Origin: Bacillus_AB infantis_C | Lineage (GTDB): Bacteria; Bacillota; Bacilli; Bacillales; Cytobacillaceae | NCBI RefSeq assembly: GCF_050107595.1 | Contig: NZ_JBNILH010000006.1 | Coordinates: 186,001-250,000 of the forward strand | Direction of reading: 5' to 3' | Length of the DNA stretch: 64,000 bases | Shown here: positions 32,981-42,299 of the stretch, in pieces | Position numbering within the stretch: the first letter of the stretch is position 1 | How the letters are laid out: every line of letters starts with the position of its first letter | The notes under the pieces: model-generated | Told to the model about the DNA's origin: nothing | The model's database searches: none | Seen by the model: only the letters and a program-made list of their open reading frames with translations | Made by a program: the position numbers and the translations under genes

Positions 32981-33469
32981 TCAGCTCTTTATGCTGAAAT
33001 GCTTCCGCTCATGCTCCAAAAGCCATTCTTTTCTCCAAATCCCCCCGGCATATCCGGTCATGGTTCCATTTGTGCCAATGATCCGGTGACAGGGAAGAAC
33101 GATGCTCAGCTTATTTCTTCCGTTTGCTGTCCCTACTGCCCTTACCGCCTTTTCGTTTTCAACCAGGGAAGCAATATCCTTGTAAGTGCCTGTGCTGGCA
33201 TAAGGAATGGAAGTCAAAGCATTCCAGACACGCTGCTGAAAATCAGTCCCCTCCATCATATATGGGAAAGTAAATTCCCTGCGTTCTCCTTTGAAATATT
33301 CATCCAGCTGCTGCCAGCATTGTTTAATGGCATCAGGATGCCCTTTATCCAGCTGGTATTCTGCTTTTTCACGATCAGTAAATAATATTGATACAACATC
33401 CTGGTCATTGCCGGCAATTTCAATGGTGCCGATCGGAGATTCGTAATCAGCCCGATATACTTTATTCAT
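32981..33469 (-). CDS. ogt: O6-methylguanine-DNA methyltransferase (AdaB/Ogt type)
   Basis: 162 residues, the size of AdaB/Ogt. It transfers the methyl group from O6-methylguanine or O4-methylthymine to its own cysteine in the IVLPCHRIIG motif. GTYKDIASLVENEKAVRAVG supplies the DNA-binding helix and arginine finger. ATG 33469 lies 7 bases after GGAGG and overlaps the end of alkA by 8 bases. The frame extending to 33565 lies inside alkA and is rejected. It is third in an operon with adaA and alkA, so it is expected to be induced by methylation damage. Confidence 0.92.
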   Translation of the reverse strand: MNKVYRADYESPIGTIEIAGNDQDVVSILFTDREKAEYQLDKGHPDAIKQCWQQLDEYFKGERREFTFPYMMEGTDFQQRVWNALTSIPYASTGTYKDIASLVENEKAVRAVGTANGRNKLSIVLPCHRIIGTNGTMTGYAGGIWRKEWLLEHERKHFSIKS

Positions 33470-34361
33470 ATAAAGACCTCCATAAATAAAAGACTGCATA
33501 AGCCTGCCAGCCATCCCACCGGCTTGCGGCTTTTTCAATTTCTTCAATGAATGGCTTTCTGTCAAGCCCCATCTGGTGCTTTAAAGCGTTCTGAAGCCCC
33601 GCGTCCCCAATGGGAAATGCGGCAGAATCCAGGAGACATTTCATCCGTACATAATCTGCGGTCCACGCCCCGACTCCTTTAAGAGACATCAGCACAGCCC
33701 TTGCTCCCGGCTTGCCTGACAGGTTATCCTTCTCTAGCTTTTTTTCTGCCATCAGTTTTGCAATTCCTATGATGTATTCTGCTTTCCGGCCTGTAAACTG
33801 CAGCTGCTTCAGATCTTCCGGTTCAAGGGCAGCAATCTTTTCTGGTTCAGGAAATAACCAAAAGCACTGGCCCTCATAAGAAAAGCAAGTCCCATACTTT
33901 TCGGTGAAAGCCTTTTTCAGCTTATAGGCGAAGGTGAGATTGATTTGCTGGCCGATAACCGCCCAGACAAGCGCCTCAAATAAATCAGGGATTCCTATGA
34001 TCCGCAGCCCGGCATAACGTTCTGCCAGACCCTTCAGGAGAGGGTCTCCAGCTGCCATCCCTGCAAATCCGCCTGCATCACGCTTTAAATCAAGCCACTC
34101 TTCAATAAATGCTGCTGCCTTCTTTCTTCCATTATCGGATGGAGGACCAAGCAGAAAGCTCGCTTGAAGATGGGTTTCTGTAGAGCTTAGCTTCAGAAGG
34201 ATCACTTCCCCATCAAAGATAATCCCCTTAAAAACTGCAGAACCTTCAACATAATGGAGGATCTCCTGGCTTGACCTGCCCAGGAAGATGAGGGCTTCAC
34301 TGAAAGAAAAATGAGCAGGCAGCTCCAGCTCCATTGAAGTCTGGCCGTCTTTCCACCTCAT
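33462..34361 (-). CDS. alkA: DNA-3-methyladenine glycosylase II (AlkA)
   Basis: 299 residues, as in B. subtilis AlkA. An N-terminal beta domain precedes the helix-hairpin-helix glycosylase fold. The hairpin reads LKGVGAWTADYVRMKCL and the catalytic aspartate follows as DAGLQ a few residues later; ALVWAVIGQQINLTFAYKL is the conserved helix of the family. It removes 3-methyladenine and other alkylated bases. Its ATG at 34361 overlaps the adaA stop (ATGA). Confidence 0.92.
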   Translation of the reverse strand: MRWKDGQTSMELELPAHFSFSEALIFLGRSSQEILHYVEGSAVFKGIIFDGEVILLKLSSTETHLQASFLLGPPSDNGRKKAAAFIEEWLDLKRDAGGFAGMAAGDPLLKGLAERYAGLRIIGIPDLFEALVWAVIGQQINLTFAYKLKKAFTEKYGTCFSYEGQCFWLFPEPEKIAALEPEDLKQLQFTGRKAEYIIGIAKLMAEKKLEKDNLSGKPGARAVLMSLKGVGAWTADYVRMKCLLDSAAFPIGDAGLQNALKHQMGLDRKPFIEEIEKAASRWDGWQAYAVFYLWRSLYE

Positions 34362-34927
34362 TCCTGAGGCACCTGCTTTCGTTTCCGGTATTCACTTGGC
34401 GTGCAGCCATTCAACTTCCGGAAGCTTTTATAAAAACTTGAAGGGCTGTGAAATCCTGCTTCAAAGCATATCTCCAAATTCGTCAGCACGGAGTGAGCCA
34501 GCAGGTGGGCAGCTTTATCCACCCGGACCTTTTCCAGGTATTCGCGCGGTGTTTCCGATGTTTCCTCTTTAAATAACCGTTCCAGATAGAATGCACTCAT
34601 CCCTGCATCCTCCGCAATATCCTGCAGCGTCACTTTTTCCCCATAATGATTGATCAGAAAAGCAACGACCTTCCGGACCAGCCCGACTTGAGGGGAATGC
34701 TCCACTTCCGGCTGGCACCTTTTACAGGCCCGATAGCCTTTCCGCTCCGCCTCCGCTTTACTAAAATAGAATTCAACATTGATCTTTTTCGGCTTCCTTG
34801 ACCGGCAGGATGGCCTGCAATAGATTTTGGTTGTTTTCACTGCTGTAAAAAAGAGGCCGTCATATGTCCGGTCACATGCCAGGATTTTTTCCCACATCTC
34901 TTCAAAAGACAAAGAAACCTTCTCCAA
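34358..34927 (-). CDS. adaA: Methylphosphotriester-DNA methyltransferase and activator AdaA
   Basis: 189 residues. The N-terminal Ada zinc domain has cysteines 37, 41, 68 and 71 (YCRPSCRSRKP and CKRC). Cys37 is the methyl acceptor in the family. The C-terminal AraC-type DNA-binding domain (about 85-185) includes VTLQDIAEDAGMSAFYLERL and NLEICFEAGFHSPSSFYKSF. Methylation of the zinc site turns the protein into an activator of the alkylation response. TTG 34927 lies 7 bases after AGGAGG; the frame to 35032 has no support. It leads the adaA-alkA-ogt operon and presumably activates it. Confidence 0.92.
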   Translation of the reverse strand: MEKVSLSFEEMWEKILACDRTYDGLFFTAVKTTKIYCRPSCRSRKPKKINVEFYFSKAEAERKGYRACKRCQPEVEHSPQVGLVRKVVAFLINHYGEKVTLQDIAEDAGMSAFYLERLFKEETSETPREYLEKVRVDKAAHLLAHSVLTNLEICFEAGFHSPSSFYKSFRKLNGCTPSEYRKRKQVPQE

Positions 34928-35109
34928 CCTACTCCCTCCTGTCCATCTGCTTTGTATGGCCATTTTACAGGATAAAGCTTCCGGTTTCGTCTTCAATCTT
35001 GCTGTTATGGTCCATGCTCTGCAAATCATCACCCGTGTACAGAGGCTTACAGGAAAACAGAATTCTTGTCCGCCTTCTGCTTTTAGGCTGTACAGACAGC
35101 GTGAGATTC

Positions 35110-35784
35110 TTACGAACGGTCTCTCCTGTACAAATCCCTGCTTTTATATCCTTCCGCCATGATCATTTTCATCTCTTCCCGCCTTTTATCCCTTGTTGCT
35201 TCCTGCTTGGCACTGTAGACATACCTGGCCCAGTCCTTCCGGTAGCCCGGGGTAAGGGACTGGTAGAATGAGAGCAGATCAGGCCGGTCGTCTAGATCTT
35301 TCTCTACCTCAGGAATCTGATCGATATAATCATCCACACATTGGCTTGCCTTGGCAGAGGCTTTATTTTTACCATCCGAATCTTCTTTAAGCCCCACTAC
35401 CGTAAACACCTCATCAAGCCCCACCATCCGGGAGAATTTGATGCTGCTTCCTTTAACATAGCCATCCTCATCGGCTCCCAGGCCCGCCAGCAGTTCATCA
35501 CGATGGATGAAGCTTTCGTACACCTTATTGCCCTTTTTCGGATAAGCTAAGTACAGATAGCCGCCAGGCTTCAGAAAACGGCCATTTATGATTTCAGCAG
35601 CAGCTTCCTGCAGGGAAGGCATATCGAGTACAAATGCAAAAACCAGATCGTAGGAAGTACCTTCTGCAAGCCAGGTACTGTAATTCTCCAGTTCAGGTAA
35701 ATAGTTCTTTCCTTCAGGCATATGGAGAACGGCTGCCTTTTTGTACTTTAATAGATTCAATTTGTCAGCGATTGTTTTAGCCAT
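35110..35784 (-). CDS. YdeI/OmpD-associated family protein
   Basis: 224 residues. The C-terminal third (LTPGYRKDWARYVYSAKQEAT...RREEMKMIMAEG) is the YdeI/OmpD-associated domain, linked in enteric bacteria to protection from bacteriocins and antimicrobial peptides. The N-terminal part resembles DUF3052-type small domains (KKAAVLHMPEGKNYL, LVFAFVLDMPSL, LKPGGYLYLAYPKKG). The fusion is common in Bacillus. The mechanism is unknown. ATG 35784 is behind a GGAG-like site. Confidence 0.78.
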   Translation of the reverse strand: MAKTIADKLNLLKYKKAAVLHMPEGKNYLPELENYSTWLAEGTSYDLVFAFVLDMPSLQEAAAEIINGRFLKPGGYLYLAYPKKGNKVYESFIHRDELLAGLGADEDGYVKGSSIKFSRMVGLDEVFTVVGLKEDSDGKNKASAKASQCVDDYIDQIPEVEKDLDDRPDLLSFYQSLTPGYRKDWARYVYSAKQEATRDKRREEMKMIMAEGYKSRDLYRRDRS

Positions 35785-35819
35785 TAGCTTTTCTCCTATG
35801 TCCTTATTTTTTAAAATTG

Positions 35820-38800
35820 TCAGACGTTCAATATCTCCCGGATATCATCCTCTGTGAGCATTCCCTGACTTTTTCCGCCAGGCTCGATGACCTCTTCAAT
35901 GAGATTCCGTTTCTTATCCTGCAATTCGTTCATCTTTTCTTCAATGGTGCCGCGGGCCAGCAGCTTGATCACCTGTACATTATGCCTTTGGCCCATTCTG
36001 TAGGCCCGGTCTGCAGCCTGGTTCTCGACTGCCGGATTCCACCAGAGATCATAAAGGATGACCGTATCGGCGCCGGTCAAATTCAGTCCGGTCCCGCCTG
36101 CCTTCAGGGAAATCAGGAAAAAGTCATGCTCACCGCTGTTAAAGCGCCCGCACAGCTTGACCCTCTCCTCTGAGGGAGTCTGTCCATCCAGGTAGAAGAA
36201 GCCGATGCCCTGCCTGGCCAATTCCCTGCCGATCATATCGAGCATTTTCGTGAATTGGGAAAAAATCAGCACCCGCCTGCCGGACAAACGTGATTCTTTA
36301 ATGATCTGGAGCAGCTGCTCATATTTCGCAGAGCTTCCCTTATATCCGTCCACGAACAGAGCCGGATGGCAGCAGATCTGCCTCAGCCTGGTGAGTCCGG
36401 CAAGGATCCTGATCTTGTTTTTTCGGAGCGTGTCTTTGTCCAGGTGCTTGAGTGTGTCATGGCGGAGCTTGGCCAGATAGGCGGCATACAGCTTTTTCTG
36501 ATCTGGCAGCAGCTCGGCTGACTCAAGATATTCCGTTTTTTCCGGAAGCTCCGAAAGCACATCCGACTTTAATCTCCTGAGAAGGAAAAGACTGGTTCTC
36601 CTGCTGATTGTTTTCCTGTCGAGAAAGCTGAACTCGCGGAGCCCCTGGAAGAGCTCCGGGAAGATCACATGAAAAATCGACCATAGTTCCTCCAGAGAAT
36701 TTTCAATCGGTGTCCCTGTAAGAGCGAACCGGTTTCCTGCCTGGATTTTTTTAACCGTCCTAGCCGTTTGGGTGACAGGATTTTTAAATGCCTGTGCCTC
36801 ATCAAAAAAGACTGTGCTGAAAGGCTGTTTCTCATAGCTGCTGATGTCCTTGCGGAGCAGCGGATATGACACAATCAGGACATCCAGCTCTCCTGCTTCT
36901 GCCAGCATCTTCTCCCTATCAGATTTGCTTCCGTCCATCACTATGCTCTTGATCTCCGGTGCGAATCTTTCAAATTCACTGTGCCAGTTATAGGTCAGTG
37001 AAGACGGGCATACGATCAGGGCGGGCTGGGAGGACCTCCTGATTGCAGGAAGCTCGGACTGGATATAAGCGATAGCCTGAAGCGTCTTCCCCAGTCCCAT
37101 ATCATCTGCAAGGATGCCGCCGAAACCATAGCCCGCCAATGTTTTCAGCCATTGATAGCCTTGTTTTTGATAGTCGCGCAGTACAGGCTCCAGGCTTTCA
37201 GGTACGGCAAATTGTCGGCTGCCAGGGGTCCGGACCTCCTCGATAAAGTTCCGGAAAGACTCTTCAAAGCTGAATACCTCCCCTTCCTCCAGTGATCCCA
37301 TAAGGCGGAGCCCTGGGACCATGGGGACGTTCAGCCCCTCTTCCAAATCCTCATCCTGGGCAGGAACCTCATTCAAAAACCGCCTGATTTCATCAAACTC
37401 TCTGGATTCAAGGGAGAGCAGCGCCCCGTCCCGCAGCCGGTAATATTTCCTTTTTTCCTCAAGCGAAGCCAAAAGGCCGCGAACTTCATGCTCAGGGATC
37501 CCGTCCATGGCAAATTTGAATTCCAGCCAATTGGTCCGTTCTTTTTTCACTTTAACGGAAATGCGCGGATGAATGCTTTCCCTGAAGATTCGGTTCCTGA
37601 TTGCGGTTGTCGCATAGACCTTGACCATCGTCTGAAGCTTTGGAAGCTGCCGGTACAGGAATTCATATTCCAGCTCTTCGTTCTGGAGATAGTAGCCGCT
37701 GTCGGTTCTGGCAAAGCTGCTTTCCTCCATCACTTCGAGGATAGTTCTTTCTTTTTCCTCATCCCTGATCAGAAGGAAATCTGTATGGAACTCCTTCTCC
37801 TCAAGCGGATTAAAGACGACATTGTCATACTGAAACTCGAGGCTCGCCAGGAGCCTGTTTTTCAGGCGGTCCAAGTAGAGTTTGGCTGTCAGCGGCGACT
37901 GGATGAGCTGAGTCTTGATCCCGCCCGGGAGATGCACTTCCCCCAGCTTTTTCAATCCTGGTACGACCTTTTCCAGCATAAAGCCGACCTGATCCTTTTG
38001 GATGGGAATCCGGTCCGTTCCTGAAGCGGCGAGCATCCCCTTCAGGTCTGCCAGGCGCTTGCAGTCATCATTTTCAAGCTGATAGATCATACCCCTGTAC
38101 AAGACAGACTGATAGGCCTGCAGAATTAAGATTTTGTCCATGCCTTTCACCACAAGCCGGCCGCCTTTATTTTCGTCCAGCTCAAAACGGAACGTTAATG
38201 GCAGCTGCTCTTCCGGCACGCTGATGCCTTCGTATACATGCCCGCCATTTTTGAGCTGTACCTTCGGGGCAGCTGTTAAAAGGGAAAGGAGCCGCCTCCA
38301 GGAGGTAGGCGGGATCAGCAGGATAGACGCGTCAGCTTCTAAAGTCTGTCCTTCTTTATGGGCCTGCTCATCCTCAATGATCCGCATCAGTTCCTGGAGA
38401 ACAGCATCATCTTCTTTCCGGAAATAATGCCCGGCAGGTTCGTATGTAAAGAAGGGGGAAACTGCACTCTGGCTTCTTTCTTTTACATCCTTAAGGAATT
38501 TCCTAATGTCCCTGACCGGGTGCATAGCTATGCTGGCTTCCATTCCAAGCATGGTGCTTCCATCTGCAAGAGATATCGGCATGCATGTAAAGCAGGCTTC
38601 TGCAGGCTGCCTGTTCTCGAAGTGCAGCTGTTCCCCGCTTGAGCGGGAAGGCTCTTTTTCGAAAATCGTCAGCAGCCCTTCTGCCAGCGACTCATGCCCC
38701 GCTCCTTCCACATCCATCAATGGGGCTGTGCCATTTTTCTGATGATCAAGTATCGCCAGCAGGACGGCGGCAATATGCTGGCAGTCTGTTTTAACCGAAG

Positions 38801-39017
38801 CAAGCCTGGGACAGCTGCAATCCGCATGATAGCCTCCTTTCCCGTCCCCCTGGATCGTCACATGGAAATCCTCCGCGGCCATCACATCTGCCTCGCAGTA
38901 TTCCGGCTCATACCGGCTGAATACTACCTTTTTGGAACGGAAAAAAGTATCTCCTTTCCTAAAAGAAACCAGCCCGCATGCCTCTTTTATTTTTTTGCTG
39001 TCCAATTGAATGTTCAA
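35820..39017 (-). CDS. SWIM zinc-finger SNF2/Rad54-type helicase
   Basis: 1065 residues, TTG start at 39017 behind GAGGGG. An N-terminal SWIM finger (CSC...DCQH, about residues 58-75) is followed by the bacterial SNF2-associated region. The ATPase core is from about residue 610. Motif I is DDMGLGKTLQAIAY, motif II is FFDEAQAFKNP, motif III is ALTGTPIENSLEELWS, motif V is SLKAGGTGLNLTGAD and motif VI is DRAYRMGQ. It resembles B. subtilis YwqA/YqhH-type proteins. Such enzymes move along double-stranded DNA; bacterial roles may include RNA polymerase recycling or repair. Monocistronic. Confidence 0.9.
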   Translation of the reverse strand: MNIQLDSKKIKEACGLVSFRKGDTFFRSKKVVFSRYEPEYCEADVMAAEDFHVTIQGDGKGGYHADCSCPRLASVKTDCQHIAAVLLAILDHQKNGTAPLMDVEGAGHESLAEGLLTIFEKEPSRSSGEQLHFENRQPAEACFTCMPISLADGSTMLGMEASIAMHPVRDIRKFLKDVKERSQSAVSPFFTYEPAGHYFRKEDDAVLQELMRIIEDEQAHKEGQTLEADASILLIPPTSWRRLLSLLTAAPKVQLKNGGHVYEGISVPEEQLPLTFRFELDENKGGRLVVKGMDKILILQAYQSVLYRGMIYQLENDDCKRLADLKGMLAASGTDRIPIQKDQVGFMLEKVVPGLKKLGEVHLPGGIKTQLIQSPLTAKLYLDRLKNRLLASLEFQYDNVVFNPLEEKEFHTDFLLIRDEEKERTILEVMEESSFARTDSGYYLQNEELEYEFLYRQLPKLQTMVKVYATTAIRNRIFRESIHPRISVKVKKERTNWLEFKFAMDGIPEHEVRGLLASLEEKRKYYRLRDGALLSLESREFDEIRRFLNEVPAQDEDLEEGLNVPMVPGLRLMGSLEEGEVFSFEESFRNFIEEVRTPGSRQFAVPESLEPVLRDYQKQGYQWLKTLAGYGFGGILADDMGLGKTLQAIAYIQSELPAIRRSSQPALIVCPSSLTYNWHSEFERFAPEIKSIVMDGSKSDREKMLAEAGELDVLIVSYPLLRKDISSYEKQPFSTVFFDEAQAFKNPVTQTARTVKKIQAGNRFALTGTPIENSLEELWSIFHVIFPELFQGLREFSFLDRKTISRRTSLFLLRRLKSDVLSELPEKTEYLESAELLPDQKKLYAAYLAKLRHDTLKHLDKDTLRKNKIRILAGLTRLRQICCHPALFVDGYKGSSAKYEQLLQIIKESRLSGRRVLIFSQFTKMLDMIGRELARQGIGFFYLDGQTPSEERVKLCGRFNSGEHDFFLISLKAGGTGLNLTGADTVILYDLWWNPAVENQAADRAYRMGQRHNVQVIKLLARGTIEEKMNELQDKKRNLIEEVIEPGGKSQGMLTEDDIREILNV

Positions 39018-39211
39018 CTATATCCCCTCGTCCATTATTGATACTGAAATTTTATCATAGAGACAGGGAAAACCCTATTTCTCTTTCCTGCCGACCTTCC
39101 TTGAAATTGTAAAATTATGGCCTGCGCCCTGGACAGAGGCAGACCTTTTCTGTTATATTATTATAATTACTCAAGGTAACCATTATTATTGATAACTAAT
39201 TGGATATAGAG

Positions 39212-39655
39212 GTGTTTGCTATTAAAACGTTTCAGAAATTCTTTCATCAGCTACTGATGCTCTACCGCCCGTTTGAAAATAAGCTTAACCAGCTTCTTGC
39301 ACAGCATCAGCTTCAGAGGGCGCAATGGACCATTTTATATTATATCTTCAATTTTGGCTCAGCCACTTTAGTTGAGCTTTCCCATTACCAGGGCGTTGAA
39401 AAACCGACTGTCACACGGACAATCACCAGACTGGAGGAGCTCGGCTTTGTGGAGCAGGTGCCAAGCAAAGACCGCCGTGAAAAAAGGATGCAGCTCACAG
39501 AGCTCGGCCATAAAGTCTACAGTGAAGTGCGGCTGACCATCGATGAATTTGAGCAGAGGATCCTTAAAGGTTTTACAGAAGAAGAACAGCTCGAAGCCAT
39601 TCGCCTCATGGAAGGCATCCGCAGCAACTTAATGGAACAGGGGGAAACACATTGA
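39212..39655 (+). CDS. MarR family transcriptional regulator
   Basis: About 147 residues. The winged helix has ATLVELSHYQGVEKPTVTRTITRLEELG and a wing VPSKDRREKRMQLTELG, the classic MarR pattern. The start is uncertain. GTG 39212 has only a weak GGA upstream and TTG 39200 has none. The best ribosome-site spacing (AGAGGTG then TTTGCT) would point to an ATT codon at 39221. It overlaps the MFS gene that follows, so it most likely represses its own operon. Confidence 0.85.
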   Translation: MFAIKTFQKFFHQLLMLYRPFENKLNQLLAQHQLQRAQWTILYYIFNFGSATLVELSHYQGVEKPTVTRTITRLEELGFVEQVPSKDRREKRMQLTELGHKVYSEVRLTIDEFEQRILKGFTEEEQLEAIRLMEGIRSNLMEQGETH

Positions 39656-40851
39656 ACAGCTCAGATGCAAAACTTTGGACCAAGGACTTCATCGTTGTAT
39701 CCTCCATCAACTTTTTTTTAACACTTGTCTTTTACTTGCTGATGGTCACCATCTCCGTCTATGCCGTCAATGAGTACGATGCATCGACAAGCCAGGCCGG
39801 ACTTGTAACAGGGATCTTTATTATTGGGACGCTCATCGGCAGGCTGTTCATCGGGCGCTATATCGATCTGGTCGGCCGCAAAAGAATGCTGTTCATCGGA
39901 CTGGTTTTCTTTACGCTGACGACTCTTTTATATTTAGTCCATGCCGGGGTTGCCTTTCTTCTGGCCAACCGTTTCGTTCACGGAATTACGCTTGGCATGG
40001 CCAGCACCGCTACAGGTACAATCGTTGCGCAGATCATTCCGGCAGCCAGGAAAGGCGAAGGGATCGGCTACTATAGCATGAGCGCGACACTGGCAACAGC
40101 GGTAGGACCGTTCATCGGGATTTATATGAGCCAGCATACAAGCTTTGAAATGATTTTCAGCTTTTGCCTGGCATTGGGAATCATAAGTCTGGCGACCGCC
40201 TTTCTTGTCACTGTCCCGCCTGTCACAGGCTCTCCGAAGAGCGCAGAAGCAAAAGGCTTCAGGGTTTCGGACTTTGTGGAACCAAAAGCGCTGCCGATTG
40301 CTGTCATCACCCTGGCAATCGCATTTTGTTATTCCAGCGTCCTTTCTTTCATCAATTTCTATGCGATGGAGCTTGACCTTGTGGACGCGGCAAGCTTCTT
40401 CTTTATCGTCTATGCAGTCGCCGTCCTGCTGTCCCGTCCGTTTACAGGGCGCCTGATGGACCTGAAGGGCGCCAACTATATCATGTATCCGGCATTCATC
40501 TTGTTTGCCGCAGGCATGCTCCTGCTCAGTACTGCAGGGTCAAGCTTTGTCCTGCTATTATCAGGTGTACTGATCGGCCTTGGATTCGGAAATATGCAGT
40601 CAAGCACACAGGCGATCGCCGTCAAGCTGACGGCTCCGCACAGGCTGGGGCTTGCCACATCGACTTTCTTTATTTTCCTTGATGCCGGCCTTGGATTCGG
40701 CCCATACCTGCTTGGCCTCGTCATTCCCATAACAGGCTACAGCTCCCTGTATATCATGATGGGTGCACTGATCCTTTTGTCTGCTGTGCTGTATTATTTC
40801 CTGCATGGCAGGAAAGATCATGCTTTACGGTCAGCTGCTGATGCAGTGTAA
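39652..40851 (+). CDS. MFS transporter, YwoG/YfiS-like drug or metabolite exporter
   Basis: 399 residues and 12 predicted helices. The MFS motif between helices 2 and 3 is GRLFIGRYIDLVGRKRMLFIG. The start is TTG 39652, 7 bases after GGGGG and overlapping the regulator stop by 4 bases. Cotranscription with a MarR regulator suggests export of a toxic compound that is also the MarR ligand. No substrate can be read from the sequence. A strong terminator follows. Confidence 0.87.
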   Translation: MNSSDAKLWTKDFIVVSSINFFLTLVFYLLMVTISVYAVNEYDASTSQAGLVTGIFIIGTLIGRLFIGRYIDLVGRKRMLFIGLVFFTLTTLLYLVHAGVAFLLANRFVHGITLGMASTATGTIVAQIIPAARKGEGIGYYSMSATLATAVGPFIGIYMSQHTSFEMIFSFCLALGIISLATAFLVTVPPVTGSPKSAEAKGFRVSDFVEPKALPIAVITLAIAFCYSSVLSFINFYAMELDLVDAASFFFIVYAVAVLLSRPFTGRLMDLKGANYIMYPAFILFAAGMLLLSTAGSSFVLLLSGVLIGLGFGNMQSSTQAIAVKLTAPHRLGLATSTFFIFLDAGLGFGPYLLGLVIPITGYSSLYIMMGALILLSAVLYYFLHGRKDHALRSAADAV

Positions 40852-40853
40852 TT

Positions 40854-40894
40854 AAAAAAGGGGTATCCTTCAGATGCGAGGATACCCCTTTTTT
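40854..40894 (+). terminator. Terminator of the marR-MFS operon
   Basis: A 15-base arm AAAAAAGGGGTATCC pairs perfectly with GGATACCCCTTTTTT around 11 bases, and more T follow. Confidence 0.92.
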
Positions 40895-41042
40895 ATTTCT
40901 AGATGTTTGACAGGCCAGACTCACAAAAAAAACTTTCATTATTTTTGCTTAAAGCAAGAAGTTTTTGTAAACCCATTCATTAAATTTAAATTCTGTAGTA
41001 TCTTTAGAGAAACGAAATAATTAGAAACGTGAGGCTGCAGAT

Positions 41043-42251
41043 ATGTGGAAAAATAAGAATGTGTGGATTTTACTGACAGGGGAGTTTGTTGCAGGACTCG
41101 GCCTGTGGCTTGGAATTATCGGCAACCTTGAATTTATGCAGGAAAAGGTAGCCTCGGATTTCCTGAAGTCTCTTATTCTGGCAGCAGGCCTGCTTGCCGG
41201 CCTCGCCGTCGGTCCGGCAGCCGGCAGAATTACGGACCAGGCAAGCAAGAAAACCGTCATGCTTGTTTCCGGCTTCGCCCGCTCTGTGAGTGTTGTCTTT
41301 ATGCTTATCGCCATTCATACCGGCTCAGTCTGGTGGATGGTCGTCTTCCTCGTCTGCCTGCAGATTTCGGCTGCCTTCTATTTCCCCGCCCTCCAGGCAG
41401 CCATCCCGATGGTGGTCGGCGAGAAAGATCTTTTGCAGCTGAATGGAGTGTACATGAATGTATCAACCCTTTCACGGGTGCTCGGGACTGCCGTTGCAGG
41501 AGTATTACTGGTCATCATGTCTTTATCCATGCTCTATCTCTTGTCCCTCGCTGCCTATATGGGTTTATTCCTTCTCACATGCTTCCTGAGCTTTGAGGAG
41601 AAAAAGGAGCCGGAGAAGCAGGAAGATGCCAAACAGAAGCCTGCAGGATTTTCAGAGGTCTTCCCTGTCATCAAGGGACTTCCGATTGTGTTTATGACAC
41701 TCGTACTTACGCTTGTCCCGCTATTATTTCTTGGCGGATTCAACCTGATGGTCATCAATATCAGCGAGCTTCAGGACAGCTCGGCCATTAAAGGGTGGAT
41801 TTATACTGCAGAGGGAGTCGCCTTCATGCTCGGCGCCTTTGCGGTAAAAAAAATCAGCGGCAAAAGCTCGCCATACAGCATCCTGTTTTTCTTTTCCTTT
41901 ATCATCGGCGTATCGCAGCTGATCCTTTATTTTGCTGATATACCTGTTCTGTCTGTCCTGGCATTCCTGATCTTCGGTTTTGCGGTCGGCTGCTTCTTCC
42001 CGACTGCAGCCACCATCTTTCAGACAAGAGTGCCAAAAGATTTCCATGGCCGCTTTTTCTCTTTCCGGAACATGCTCGACCGCCTGGTCTTCCAGATTGT
42101 CCTCCTGATGACCGGTTTCCTGCTTGACGCGGTCGGCCTGCAGTATATGAGCGTCATCTTTGGAGCCTTGTCCCTGGTCATGACATGCGCCTTTTACCTG
42201 AGGTTCAAGAGCCTGAAAAACGGGATGGGGCTGGCTGAGAAAGCCGGATAA
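41043..42251 (+). CDS. MFS transporter (MFS_3-like, 12 TM)
   Basis: 402 residues with 12 hydrophobic helices. The helix 2-3 loop is degenerate (VGPAAGRITDQASKKTVMLVSG), as in the MFS_3/enterobactin-exporter-like branch. A charged central loop (FEEKKEPEKQEDAKQKP) divides the two halves. Start ATG 41043 behind GAGGCTGCAG. It has its own promoter region and terminator, and no regulator next to it. Export is more likely than import for this branch, but the cargo is unknown. Confidence 0.83.
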   Translation: MWKNKNVWILLTGEFVAGLGLWLGIIGNLEFMQEKVASDFLKSLILAAGLLAGLAVGPAAGRITDQASKKTVMLVSGFARSVSVVFMLIAIHTGSVWWMVVFLVCLQISAAFYFPALQAAIPMVVGEKDLLQLNGVYMNVSTLSRVLGTAVAGVLLVIMSLSMLYLLSLAAYMGLFLLTCFLSFEEKKEPEKQEDAKQKPAGFSEVFPVIKGLPIVFMTLVLTLVPLLFLGGFNLMVINISELQDSSAIKGWIYTAEGVAFMLGAFAVKKISGKSSPYSILFFFSFIIGVSQLILYFADIPVLSVLAFLIFGFAVGCFFPTAATIFQTRVPKDFHGRFFSFRNMLDRLVFQIVLLMTGFLLDAVGLQYMSVIFGALSLVMTCAFYLRFKSLKNGMGLAEKAG

Positions 42252-42257
42252 TAGAAG

Positions 42258-42287
42258 ACGGCACCTGGATTGGTGCCGTTTTTTTGT
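42258..42287 (+). terminator. Terminator of the second MFS gene
   Basis: ACGGCACC and GGTGCCGT pair perfectly around TGGATT, followed by seven T. Confidence 0.92.
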
Positions 42288-42299
42288 TTCTTCTTATAA

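Noticed and set aside
33470..33565. N-terminal extension of the methyltransferase
   Set aside because: It lies within the end of alkA and the internal ATG has an ideal ribosome site.
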